This document shows positions 16,483 through 23,559 of a DNA stretch of 64,000 nt, one piece after another. Within the stretch, counting starts at the first letter, position 1. Each line of letters opens with the position of its first letter. The notes under the pieces were generated by a model. The model was not told where the DNA came from. It ran no database searches and was given only the letters and a program-made list of their open reading frames with translations. Both the position numbers and the translations under genes were made by a program. The stretch lies in assembly GCA_900770295.1 (NCBI GenBank), contig CAAGJQ010000153.1, positions 62,001 to 126,000 of the forward strand, given 5' to 3'. Origin of the DNA: an uncultured Oscillibacter sp. (GTDB lineage Bacteria > Bacillota > Clostridia > Oscillospirales > Oscillospiraceae).

Positions 16483-16511
16483 TTGACAGCGGCAGGCGCA
16501 TTTGATATCAT
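16483..16511 (+). promoter_or_regulatory. Promoter of the 16537 gene pair
   Basis: TTGACA, 17-base spacer, TATCAT, ending 25 bases before the start codon, in the divergent gap with the FAD/Rieske gene. Confidence 0.7.
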
Positions 16512-16536
16512 GGTCTCCGGAAGCGAGGAACGATTT

Positions 16537-16854
16537 ATGGAAAACAGCTTTGATTTTCTGAACCTGAATTTTTTTACCAAGGCGTCCGTCTATCCCGGCA
16601 GTATCGGGACATTCCGGTACCGGTTCCAGCGCACGGGCTGGATCGGCGACGGCAGCATCCAGGTCTGGGTCTACGAGAACACCAGCTTTGAGCTGGCGCA
16701 GGATATCGAGACGGAGACGTTTCCCTGGACGGAGGAGGGTGTGGAGGCGATCCGGACCTGGCTCCGGAACAAACTGGAGGAGCGGGGGACGGAGCCCTAC
16801 CGGATTCCGTTTCACACGGACCATCCTTTACAACCCGGTCCGGGCGGCGTATAA
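16537..16854 (+). CDS. Conserved hypothetical protein
   Basis: A 105-residue soluble protein I cannot name. It is rich in aromatic residues (FDFLNLNFF, FRYRF, WIGDGSIQVWVYENTSF), then strongly acidic (QDIETETFPWTEEGVEAIRTWL) and ends in a Pro/Gly tail. No signal peptide, membrane segment, Cys pair or obvious catalytic motif is visible. ATG 16537 follows GAGGAA and a strong promoter. An in-frame extension to 16222 overlaps the divergent gene and is rejected. It lies 49 bases before a membrane-protein gene on the same strand and is likely co-transcribed with it. Confidence 0.65.
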   Translation: MENSFDFLNLNFFTKASVYPGSIGTFRYRFQRTGWIGDGSIQVWVYENTSFELAQDIETETFPWTEEGVEAIRTWLRNKLEERGTEPYRIPFHTDHPLQPGPGGV

Positions 16855-16903
16855 TGTGACCCAGTGATCTGCAACCCGGATGAATGGAGGAAAACTTCCC
16901 GCT

Positions 16904-17623
16904 ATGAGCAATACAAAAAAGAAAATCAAGACCGCGGAAGAGCGGCAGGTCGAGATCGAGAGCGCCCGGATATTCGGCAAGCATGTTTCCAGAGAAAAGG
17001 CAGTCGCGCTGTTGGTGGCAACGCTGATCGCCTGCGCACTGCCCATGGTACTGGGGATTCGCCTGTGGAACGACATTCCGGAAATCGTCCCCACCGGCCT
17101 GATCGGCACAGATGGTCAGGATGACTCCATGCCCCGGGCGGTGGTGGTGTTCGGACTGCCCGGCCTGATGTGTCTGCTGGATCTGATCTGCCATGGTCAG
17201 CTGTGGCTGAACCAAAAACGCATGACACTGCCCTCCGCAGCTGTCCGTCTGGTGGGGAGATGGGGCTTCCCTGTGATCTCCGTCCTGTTTTGCAGCGGCA
17301 TGGTCTTTGAGGCCACCGGCGGCACCCTGACGCTGCCGTTCATCACCCCCTGCGTTCTGGGACTGGTACTTTTACTGCTTGGCGCCCACATGTGGGACTG
17401 CCCCCGGGACGCCAAGCTGGCTCTGCGCTTTTCTTTCACGGAGTGCAGCGACGAGGCCTGGCGGGCGGTCCACCGGTTTGCCGGCTGGCTGTGGCTGGCA
17501 GTGGGACTGCTGGTGATCGCCGGGGTCATGCTGACATCCGGCTCCACTGTTTCGACAGCTGTTCTCATTGTCGTGGCACTGCTTGCCCCGGTGGTATACG
17601 GCCGGACCCGCCAAAACCGCTGA
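16904..17623 (+). CDS. DUF1648/SdpI-like integral membrane protein
   Basis: A 239-residue protein with about six hydrophobic segments after a charged N-terminus (KKKIKTAEERQVEIE). The first membrane segment and following loop (LPMVLGIRLWNDIPEIVPT) resemble the DUF1648 unit found in SdpI-type immunity and signalling proteins, though the usual His-Trp after the Pro-Thr is replaced here. The middle part (FGLPGLMCLLDLICHG) also fits that group. GGAGG lies about 12 bases before ATG 16904; an ATG eight codons upstream lacks a site. Function is unknown; membrane location is clear. Confidence 0.6.
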   Translation: MSNTKKKIKTAEERQVEIESARIFGKHVSREKAVALLVATLIACALPMVLGIRLWNDIPEIVPTGLIGTDGQDDSMPRAVVVFGLPGLMCLLDLICHGQLWLNQKRMTLPSAAVRLVGRWGFPVISVLFCSGMVFEATGGTLTLPFITPCVLGLVLLLLGAHMWDCPRDAKLALRFSFTECSDEAWRAVHRFAGWLWLAVGLLVIAGVMLTSGSTVSTAVLIVVALLAPVVYGRTRQNR

Positions 17624-17730
17624 ATGAGTTTTCCGAAGAGCACCGTCTGAAAGGGCGGTGCTCCTGTGACTTTTCTGAAGTTTTTACGAAAATGACAAAA
17701 GAGGAACGCTTTTTTCTACAAGGTACTTTA

Positions 17731-17770
17731 TTGACGCCAAGAAACAGCCGATGGTATCATGGTACTACCA
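17731..17770 (+). promoter_or_regulatory. GntR gene promoter with overlapping TGGT-N3-ACCA operator
   Basis: TTGACG (17731-17736), 18-base spacer, TATCAT (17755-17760). The palindrome TGGTACTACCA (17760-17770) begins at the last -10 base and covers the transcription start. The half-site matches FCD-type GntR operators (PdhR, LldR). The position predicts autorepression. Confidence 0.75.
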
Positions 17771-17788
17771 AAAGAGGGGGGAGCTGCC

Positions 17789-18481
17789 ATGCAGCTGCAA
17801 AAGATTCAATATGACGCCCCGAAGATTCCGGAACTGGTGATGCAGGCGCTGATCGAGGCCATTGAAAGCGGCCATATCCAGGTGGGAGAGGAGCTGCCCT
17901 CGGAGCGGGATCTGGCGGAGACGCTGGGCGTTGGCAGAGGCTCTCTGCGGGAGTGCCTTGCAATTCTGGAGTTTTTGGGCGCGATTCAGATCCGGAGCAA
18001 CCGGAAAGTGGTGGTCCGGGACGCGGACTATATTCAAAAGGCCATTTCCTTTGTCCGGGTCTCCAATAAGATGGATACGCAGGCGGACTTTACGGAGTTC
18101 CGCCGGATCAATGAGGTCGCCATCGTGGAACTGGCCTGCACCCGGGCCACGGAAGACGATTTTGACGCAATTTATAAAGCAATCGAGCATTTGGAAGCGG
18201 AACCGGACAATTATATGTGGGATGTGGAGTTCCACGATGCGCTGGCTGTGGCCAGCCATAACGCGATGCTGGCCGCCACGATGCATCTGGTCAACAGCAT
18301 GATCGCGGATATCCGGGAACGGTTCCTTGGGCGCCCCAACTATCAGCAGCTGACCCATCAGTCTCATTGTGCCATCTATGAGGCTGTGCGGGCCAGAGAT
18401 CCGGTCCGGGCCCGCAGGGAGATGGTGTCCCATCTGGCAATCGTTGAGGAATTCGCACTAAAGTACCCAGAGCGAAATTGA
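17789..18481 (+). CDS. FadR-subfamily (FCD) GntR transcriptional regulator
   Basis: A 230-residue repressor-type regulator. The winged helix-turn-helix spans about residues 10-75, with the GntR signature (LPSERDLAETLGVGRGSLREC). The C-terminal all-helical FCD sensor domain has the metal/ligand residues expected: D in WDVEFHDALAVASHN, with two His, and H in HQSHCAIYEAV. FCD domains usually bind small carboxylates such as pyruvate, lactate or citrate. ATG 17789 follows AGAGGGGGGAG. It lies directly upstream of the first dehydrogenase operon. The same TGGT-N3-ACCA site precedes both, so it is the likely local regulator. The inducer is unknown; the product or substrate of the operon is the natural candidate. 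Confidence 0.88.
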   Translation: MQLQKIQYDAPKIPELVMQALIEAIESGHIQVGEELPSERDLAETLGVGRGSLRECLAILEFLGAIQIRSNRKVVVRDADYIQKAISFVRVSNKMDTQADFTEFRRINEVAIVELACTRATEDDFDAIYKAIEHLEAEPDNYMWDVEFHDALAVASHNAMLAATMHLVNSMIADIRERFLGRPNYQQLTHQSHCAIYEAVRARDPVRARREMVSHLAIVEEFALKYPERN

Positions 18482-18554
18482 CAAGAAAACGGTTACTTGT
18501 GCAAAATGCTTAAAAAATAGCCTGTTTTTTGGCGGGCGAATGAGAGGTCATCCC

Positions 18555-18611
18555 TTGACTAGCCGCCAGCAGAATGATATCGTGGAAGCATAAAAAGATT
18601 GGTAGGACCAA
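18555..18611 (+). promoter_or_regulatory. First dehydrogenase operon: promoter and GntR operator
   Basis: TTGACT (18555-18560), 17-base spacer, TATCGT (18578-18583), then the 13-base perfect palindrome TTGGTAGGACCAA (18599-18611), about 10 bases after the expected transcription start. The sequence is very close to the PdhR consensus ATTGGTNNNACCAAT. Confidence 0.75.
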
Positions 18612-19031
18612 CATACCATATTACAGTCAGCTGGAATGACCGTGCTGCTGCTTGACGCCGCCGGCGTGGGCTTCGCTGCGGAGGCTGAAGGCGGACTGTA
18701 TGATACCCGGGAGCGGAACGTTGGCCGTTCTCCCGGATGTGATCTGAACAACCGAAGATATTTTCCGGCGGCGGATCGAAAATCGGCACTGCCCCGGAAA
18801 AAGGATATATGACTGACATCGTGTTTGATGAAGTTTCTGATCGGCCGCGCTTTTGACGAAGCGGAGGAGTCCCGGAAGGAGGGGCCTATTCCGGCGTGAG
18901 GACGCGGCGGCCGTACCGGACCGTTTTCCTGTGAGGAAAACCGCCCGGCACCATTTCCGGGGAGGAAGTTCTGGACACGATGTTTTATGTGGACTGACAC
19001 AGGGCGCGAAGGAGAAAGAGGGGCAGAAACC
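18612..19031 (+). other. Long untranslated leader of the first dehydrogenase operon
   Basis: About 420 bases separate the operator from the E1-alpha start. They hold a 58-codon open frame (18636-18812, start MTVLLLDAAGVGF) with only a weak ribosome binding site. They also hold a hairpin CCGG.CCGTTTTCC/GGAAAACC.CCCGG (about 18914-18950) and a five-codon frame at 18980 behind GGGGAGGAAG. No protein family is recognisable. Unusually long leaders can carry attenuation or small-peptide control, but nothing here is decisive. Confidence 0.4.
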
Positions 19032-20030
19032 GTGGAAGAGAACCAACGGGTTTGCGACGCAGAATGGTATCGTGCCGCATATGAAAAAATGGTCCGTATC
19101 CGGGACTTTGAGACAAAAGCCGCCGAGTGCTTTACCCGCAGCGAGCTGGCCGGCAACATCCATTTGTACATGGGCCAGGAAGCCAGCGGCGTGGGCACCT
19201 GCATGGCGCTGAGAAAGACGGATTACATCACCTCCACCCACCGGGGCCACGGCCACTGCTTGGCAAAGGGCGCCCGGTCCGATCTGGCGATGGCGGAGCT
19301 GTTCGGCAAGGAGTCCGGCTACTGCAAGGGCCGGGGCGGCTCCATGCATATCGTGGATGTGGATTTGGGCATTCTGGGCGCCAACGGCATCGTAGGCGCC
19401 GGCATCCCGCTGGCAACAGGCAGCGCATTGGCTTCCAAAATGAAGGGCGACGGCGCGGTGACGGTGGCCTTCTTCGGCGACGGTGCCTCCAACCAGGGCA
19501 CGTTCCATGAGGCCATCAACATGGCGGCCACCTGGAAGCTGCCGGTGGTGTATCTGCTGGAGAACAACTGCTACGGTGTCTCCACGGAGATCCACCGTGT
19601 TACCAATACCGAGACGCTGGCGGTCCGGGCCGCGGCCTACGGCATTCCCGGCGTGACCGTGGACGGCACCGATGTGGAAGCCGTCTATCACGCGGTCTCC
19701 CAGGCGGTGGAGCGGGCGCGCTCCGGCGAGGGTCCCTCCATTGTGGAGACCCAGGTCTACCGCTACCAGGGCCACTACTGCGGCGATCCCGCCGTCTACC
19801 GGCCCAAGGAATACCTGGTCGAGGGCAAGGCCAGGGACCCCATTCTCAAAGCCCGGGCAAGGCTGCTGGAGCTGGGCGTCAGCGAGGCGGAGCTGGATAA
19901 GATCGACCAGGACATGGCCGCCGAGATCGAAGCTGCCTATGAATTCGCGAAGAGCGCTCCCGCCCCTGATCCGGCGGAAGTTACCAGATATATGTACGTC
20001 TCCGACAACGAAAGGAGCGTGCTGAGATGA
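19032..20030 (+). CDS. Thiamine-diphosphate dehydrogenase E1 component, alpha subunit (AcoA/PdhA-like), copy 1
   Basis: The alpha subunit of a heterotetrameric E1 that decarboxylates a 2-oxo acid or cleaves acetoin and passes the acyl group to lipoyl-E2. The 332-residue protein has the TPP/Mg motif GDGASNQGTFHEAIN...LENN and the conserved THRGHGHCLAKGA segment of acetoin-dehydrogenase-like alphas. Start GTG 19032 is chosen because AGAGGGG precedes it by eight bases and alignment with the second copy (26195) begins there. An ATG at 18987 is 18 bases from its nearest site. The stop overlaps the beta start by four bases. It could be a pyruvate, branched-chain or acetoin dehydrogenase; the family resemblance is closest to acetoin. 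Confidence 0.88.
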   Translation: MEENQRVCDAEWYRAAYEKMVRIRDFETKAAECFTRSELAGNIHLYMGQEASGVGTCMALRKTDYITSTHRGHGHCLAKGARSDLAMAELFGKESGYCKGRGGSMHIVDVDLGILGANGIVGAGIPLATGSALASKMKGDGAVTVAFFGDGASNQGTFHEAINMAATWKLPVVYLLENNCYGVSTEIHRVTNTETLAVRAAAYGIPGVTVDGTDVEAVYHAVSQAVERARSGEGPSIVETQVYRYQGHYCGDPAVYRPKEYLVEGKARDPILKARARLLELGVSEAELDKIDQDMAAEIEAAYEFAKSAPAPDPAEVTRYMYVSDNERSVLR

Positions 20031-21001
20031 AGATTACTGTCAGTAAGGCCATCGGCCAGGCTCTCCACGAGGAGATGGCGCGGGACCCCAACGTCTTTAT
20101 CATCGGCGAGGACATGGGTGTCATGGGCAATGTGTTTGCCATCACCAAGGGCTTCCGGGACGAGTTCGGAGCCGACCGGGTCATTGACGCCCCCATCAGC
20201 GAGTCCGGCTTCACTGGCATCGCCGTGGGCGCCGCCATGCGGGGCATGCGCCCGGTGGTGGAGTGGATGTATGACGATTTCATCACCGTCTGTCTGGACC
20301 CGGTCATGAACCAGGCCGCCAAGCTGCGGTATATGACCGGCGGACAGGTGAAGATCCCCATCGTATTCCGGGCGCCCATGGGCGCGGGACGGCGGAACGC
20401 CGGCCAGCACTCCCAGTGTCTGGAGGCCCTGTTTACCCACATTCCGGGACTGAAGGTGGTCTGCCCCTCCACGGCGGCGGACGCCAAGGGCCTGCTGAAG
20501 GCCGCCATCCGGGACGACGACCCGGTGGTGTTCCTGGAGCACAAGCTGCTGTACGCCAGGAAGGAAGAGATTCCCGACGGCGAGTACATCATTCCCCTGG
20601 GCAAGGCCGATGTGAAGCGGCCGGGCAGGGATGTGACCATCCTCACCTGGTCCCGGCAGGTCTACTTCGCCCTGGAGGCCGCCGAAACTCTGGCGGCGGA
20701 GGGCATTGACGCCGAGGTCGTGGACCTGCGGACGCTGGTGCCCCTGGACTGGGAGACCGTCAGCGCCTCCATCCGCAAGACCCACAATGTGGTGGTCGTG
20801 GAGGAGGGCGTCAAGCGCGGCGGCGTCGGCGCGGAGCTGTCCGCCCAGATCACGGAGGACCTGTTCGACGAGTTGGATGCCCCTGTGGGCCGCGTGGCGG
20901 GACTGAATGTGGTCTCTCCCTTCTCCCCGGTGCTGGAGGACGCCGAATTCCCCCATCCGGCGGACATCGTGGCAGGCGTCAAAAAGACGCTGGGCCGCTG
21001 A
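20027..21001 (+). CDS. Thiamine-diphosphate dehydrogenase E1 component, beta subunit (AcoB/PdhB-like), copy 1
   Basis: A 324-residue beta subunit that completes the E1 active site. The transketolase pyrimidine-binding domain spans roughly residues 4-175, including IGEDMGVMGNVFAITKGF, APISESGFTGIAVGAAMRG and RAPMGAGRRNAGQHSQ. The C-terminal transketolase domain spans about 190-310 and contains DLRTLVPLDWETV and VEEGVKRGGVGAEL. Its ATG overlaps the alpha stop by four bases (translational coupling). It is followed 12 bases later by the lipoyl protein gene. It has about the same length as the copy at 27199, suggesting duplication and divergence. Confidence 0.9.
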   Translation: MKITVSKAIGQALHEEMARDPNVFIIGEDMGVMGNVFAITKGFRDEFGADRVIDAPISESGFTGIAVGAAMRGMRPVVEWMYDDFITVCLDPVMNQAAKLRYMTGGQVKIPIVFRAPMGAGRRNAGQHSQCLEALFTHIPGLKVVCPSTAADAKGLLKAAIRDDDPVVFLEHKLLYARKEEIPDGEYIIPLGKADVKRPGRDVTILTWSRQVYFALEAAETLAAEGIDAEVVDLRTLVPLDWETVSASIRKTHNVVVVEEGVKRGGVGAELSAQITEDLFDELDAPVGRVAGLNVVSPFSPVLEDAEFPHPADIVAGVKKTLGR

Positions 21002-21013
21002 GGGAGGCGCCGT

Positions 21014-21868
21014 ATGTCCATCGAGGTATTGATGCCCAAGCTGGGGCTGACCATGACCGAGGGAACCATCGAGGAGTGGAAGTTTCAGGAGGGAGACGCC
21101 GTGAGAAAGGGCGACGTCCTGTTCACGGTGGCCACTGATAAGCTGACCAACGATGTGGAGTGCGAGGCGGACGGCACTTTGCTGAAAATCGTATTGCCGG
21201 CGGGAGAGACCGCCGACTGCAAGTCCGTGGTGGCCTACATCGGAGAGGCCGGGGAACAGGCCCCTGCCGGGAGCGCGGCTCCCGGGAAAGCCGCTCCCGC
21301 GAAAGCCGCTCCCGCGGCCCAGGATGCGCCGCCGGGCGCATCGCCGGCTTCGGCTCCCACCCCCGCGGAGGAGCAGAGCCAGCGGCTCCGGGTTTCCCCC
21401 TATGCCCGCAGAACGGCCCGGGAGCTGGGCGTGGACCTGTCCAAGGTCACCGGCACAGGCCCCAACGGCCGGATCGTCTGGCGGGATGTGGATGCCGCCG
21501 CCCAGGCAAAGGCCGCCGCTCCGGCGGGGACCGCCGTGGCGGGCTTCTATACCACCGCCGATATCAGGGAGCTGCTGGCGGCGCTGGACAGCCTGAACGG
21601 TGCGCTGACGCTGAACGCCTTCGTGGAGAAGGCAGCGGCAAAGCTGGAGACCTCCGTGGCGCTCCGGTTTGCCGGGGAGGGCATCGAGGGCATGCTGCCC
21701 GGCCTGGAAGCGGGCGAGACCGCCGTGCTGGCGGCAGGCGCGCCAATGGACGGAAAAGTCCGGCTGCACCTGGCTTACGTCCCGGCTGCTCTGGATGATG
21801 AAGAGGCGGCGAAGCTGCTGCGCACCATGCGGACCCTGCTGGAATATCCGCTGATGCTGCTGGTCTGA
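21014..21868 (+). CDS. E2-like lipoyl protein with reduced, probably inactive acyltransferase domain
   Basis: A 284-residue protein; normal E2 proteins are 400-550. Residues 1-77 are a lipoyl domain (MPKLGLTMTEGTIEEWK, lipoyl Lys K43 in TDKLTND). Residues 80-122 are an Ala/Pro linker, and 126-161 a peripheral subunit-binding domain (VSPYARRTARELGVDL...GTGPNGRIVWRDV). The last ~110 residues align with the start (TTADIRELLAALDSLN, LTLNAFVEKAAAKL) and the very end (LLEYPLMLLV) of the catalytic domain of the E2 at 28201. The middle is missing, including the catalytic HxxxDG. The frame is intact, with a GGGAGGCGC ribosome binding site. It should still be lipoylated and bind E1 or E3, but not transfer acyl groups to CoA. 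Confidence 0.85.
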   Translation: MSIEVLMPKLGLTMTEGTIEEWKFQEGDAVRKGDVLFTVATDKLTNDVECEADGTLLKIVLPAGETADCKSVVAYIGEAGEQAPAGSAAPGKAAPAKAAPAAQDAPPGASPASAPTPAEEQSQRLRVSPYARRTARELGVDLSKVTGTGPNGRIVWRDVDAAAQAKAAAPAGTAVAGFYTTADIRELLAALDSLNGALTLNAFVEKAAAKLETSVALRFAGEGIEGMLPGLEAGETAVLAAGAPMDGKVRLHLAYVPAALDDEEAAKLLRTMRTLLEYPLMLLV

Positions 21869-21870
21869 GT

Positions 21871-21897
21871 AAAAAAAGGACGCGCTTGGCGCGTCCT
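21871..21897 (-). terminator. Terminator of the minus-strand MBL gene, shared hairpin with the E2-like gene
   Basis: AGGACGCGC/GCGCGTCCT with a 3-base loop. The T-run (seven) lies on the minus strand, directly downstream of the gene at 21908-22621. Confidence 0.85.
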
Positions 21898-21907
21898 GAA
21901 AAGGGCC

Positions 21908-22621
21908 TTAGTCAAAAATCTCCCGCTGAAAGGGCTCCATGAGAATTCGGATGTCCGGAACATGGACCTGAGATGCGGCCCGCAGGACCGCCGGACGGTA
22001 GTTGTAGCAGTCGTCCTCCGCAAAGGGAAGATGGCAGACCACCAGATGCTCCGGCCGGATGTACTGCTCAATGAACTGGCGGCCCTTTCGCAGAGTTACC
22101 CAGGGAAAGTCCAGCAGGGCCAGATCGATGTGCCCAACATCCGCCAGAAAGTCCGCAAGCTCCGGAGCGGCCACGGCGCAGTCACCGGTCAGAAGGACCC
22201 GGAAGCCGTCGTGCTCCAGCACGCAGCCATAGTGCGCCACATGCGCGTACTGGGCGCCCTCGTGGGGCAGCCGGGCGAAGCGGAGGGACAAGTTCGGCAG
22301 AAACATCTGCTCCCGGGGACGGGACAGCAGGATCTGGTGCTCAAAGACCGGGTCCGGCAGGATGACCTCCGCGTAGGGCCAGCGCCGCAGGGCCTGCAGC
22401 GTCAGAGGACGGGAAAAGTGGTCCGGATGACAGTGGGTGTAGAAGATCAGATTGGGTTCGGCGAAATCCGGATGCGCGGATATGGCGGCCCAGCGGTCGG
22501 GCGTCACGGTGGAAAAGCCGGGGACCTGATGATTGTGCAGGGCGTCGACCCAGAAACGGGTCCGGCCGAACCGCAGAACCGCACCGGCGTTGACGCTGAG
22601 GGTGATTTGACAGCGAGACAT
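21908..22621 (-). CDS. Metallo-beta-lactamase-fold hydrolase (UlaG/YtnP-like)
   Basis: A 237-residue cytoplasmic protein with the metal motif HCHPDH at residues 63-68, a further Asp/Cys-containing LLTGDCAV segment, and VVCHLPF near the C-terminus for the last His. The overall size and N-terminus (ITLSVNAGAVLRFGRTRFWVDAL) are those of the small stand-alone L-ascorbate-6-phosphate-lactonase-like or MBL-fold hydrolases. ATG 22621 follows AAAGGAG; the frame is open 37 codons upstream without a site. It is transcribed against the first dehydrogenase operon, between it and the TRAP genes, so a link with that pathway is only positional. The substrate is unknown. Confidence 0.75.
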   Translation of the reverse strand: MSRCQITLSVNAGAVLRFGRTRFWVDALHNHQVPGFSTVTPDRWAAISAHPDFAEPNLIFYTHCHPDHFSRPLTLQALRRWPYAEVILPDPVFEHQILLSRPREQMFLPNLSLRFARLPHEGAQYAHVAHYGCVLEHDGFRVLLTGDCAVAAPELADFLADVGHIDLALLDFPWVTLRKGRQFIEQYIRPEHLVVCHLPFAEDDCYNYRPAVLRAASQVHVPDIRILMEPFQREIFD

Positions 22622-22877
22622 GGAAAGGACTCCTTTGAGCGGAAATGACAACGGGGTTCGTGAAAGAAAATTCACGGGCGGCCGCGCAGAAGTAATATTA
22701 AGGAGTATACCACGTTTTTGTGCGGAAACCACAAAAAAGAGAAGAAATCACCAACATTTGTAGAAAAAATCAAATTTGTGTAAGGTGATTGAATTTATCC
22801 TGTGAGAATCTGCAAAACGCTGAAATTCCTGGTGGGGCGGCGTTGGGAATTGCACATCGGAAAACGCAGTGATATAC

Positions 22878-22905
22878 TTGTCCACGTTAACAGAAATGGT
22901 AAAAT
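22878..22905 (+). promoter_or_regulatory. Promoter of the TRAP transporter genes
   Basis: TTGTCC, 16-base spacer, TAAAAT, about 130 bases before dctQ. The rest of the 416-base gap 22622-23037 contains only a weak minus-strand -10 (TATACT near 22704-22709) and the short frame described next. Confidence 0.5.
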
Positions 22906-22920
22906 GTTTCTGTGGAGCGG

Positions 22921-23019
22921 ATGGAACCCAAGGAAACGTCCATGGAGCACTCACCGCAGATGGGAGAGAATATGCGGTGGATCGTGTATGGATATACCGG
23001 CGGGCATCCGCAGCAATAA
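22921..23019 (+). CDS. Possible 32-residue leader peptide upstream of dctQ
   Basis: A short frame beginning about ten bases after the predicted transcription start, preceded by GTGGAGCGG and ending 18 bases before dctQ, inside the same transcript. The peptide starts MEPKETSMEHSPQMGEN. No family is recognisable and no run of one amino acid suggests classical attenuation. It could equally be chance. Confidence 0.25.
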   Translation: MEPKETSMEHSPQMGENMRWIVYGYTGGHPQQ

Positions 23020-23037
23020 TAGGAAGGGATTGATTGA

Positions 23038-23559
23038 ATGAAAGCCTACAAAAAGATCATGAATGGCGTGGCTGAGTTTGAAAAGATCGTGCTGAGCATT
23101 ATCTTGGTCGTCGTCACCGTGATCACCTTTGCGAACGTTGTGGTTCGAAAATTGAGCGACAGCCAGTTCGCATGGACGGAGGAACTGGTCATCAACCTGT
23201 TTGTGCTGATGATTATGATGGGCTGCGCACTGTGCGCCCGGGAGGGCAGCCTGATCAGCCTGTCTTTGATCTTCGATCGTCTGAAGGTACGCGGCAAAAA
23301 AGCCTTTGTCACCATCATCACTGTTGCCAACACCGTGTTCTGGGTGCTGCTTCTGAAGACTGGCTATGACAAGGTCCTCGCTCAGATGGCCAACGGCAAG
23401 CGGACCTTTTCTCTGGGCTGGCCGGAATGGGTATTCACGATTTTCCTGCCTATCGGCGCAGTTTTCCTGATTCTGCACACCATTGAGTTCTTTATCGATG
23501 TCATGACCGATCAAGCGGACTGCGTTACGTCCGGGAAAGAGGGAGGAAACGACGAATGA
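23038..23559 (+). CDS. dctQ: TRAP transporter small permease subunit
   Basis: A 173-residue DctQ-type protein with four hydrophobic segments (about residues 17-37, 53-72, 93-115 and 131-152). The family-typical FAWTEELVINLFVLMIMMGCA is at the second segment and a conserved charged stretch (CAREGSL) follows. It pairs with DctM to form the sodium-coupled membrane unit of a tripartite periplasmic-type carboxylate importer. Start ATG 23038 follows AGGAAGGG. Its stop overlaps the dctM start by four bases. The gene lies between two 2-oxo-acid/acetoin-type dehydrogenase operons. Confidence 0.9.
   Translation: MKAYKKIMNGVAEFEKIVLSIILVVVTVITFANVVVRKLSDSQFAWTEELVINLFVLMIMMGCALCAREGSLISLSLIFDRLKVRGKKAFVTIITVANTVFWVLLLKTGYDKVLAQMANGKRTFSLGWPEWVFTIFLPIGAVFLILHTIEFFIDVMTDQADCVTSGKEGGNDE

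Noticed and set aside
22802..23041. A 79-codon plus-strand frame ending at the dctQ start
   Set aside because: It begins upstream of the predicted promoter without a ribosome binding site and shows no conserved pattern.
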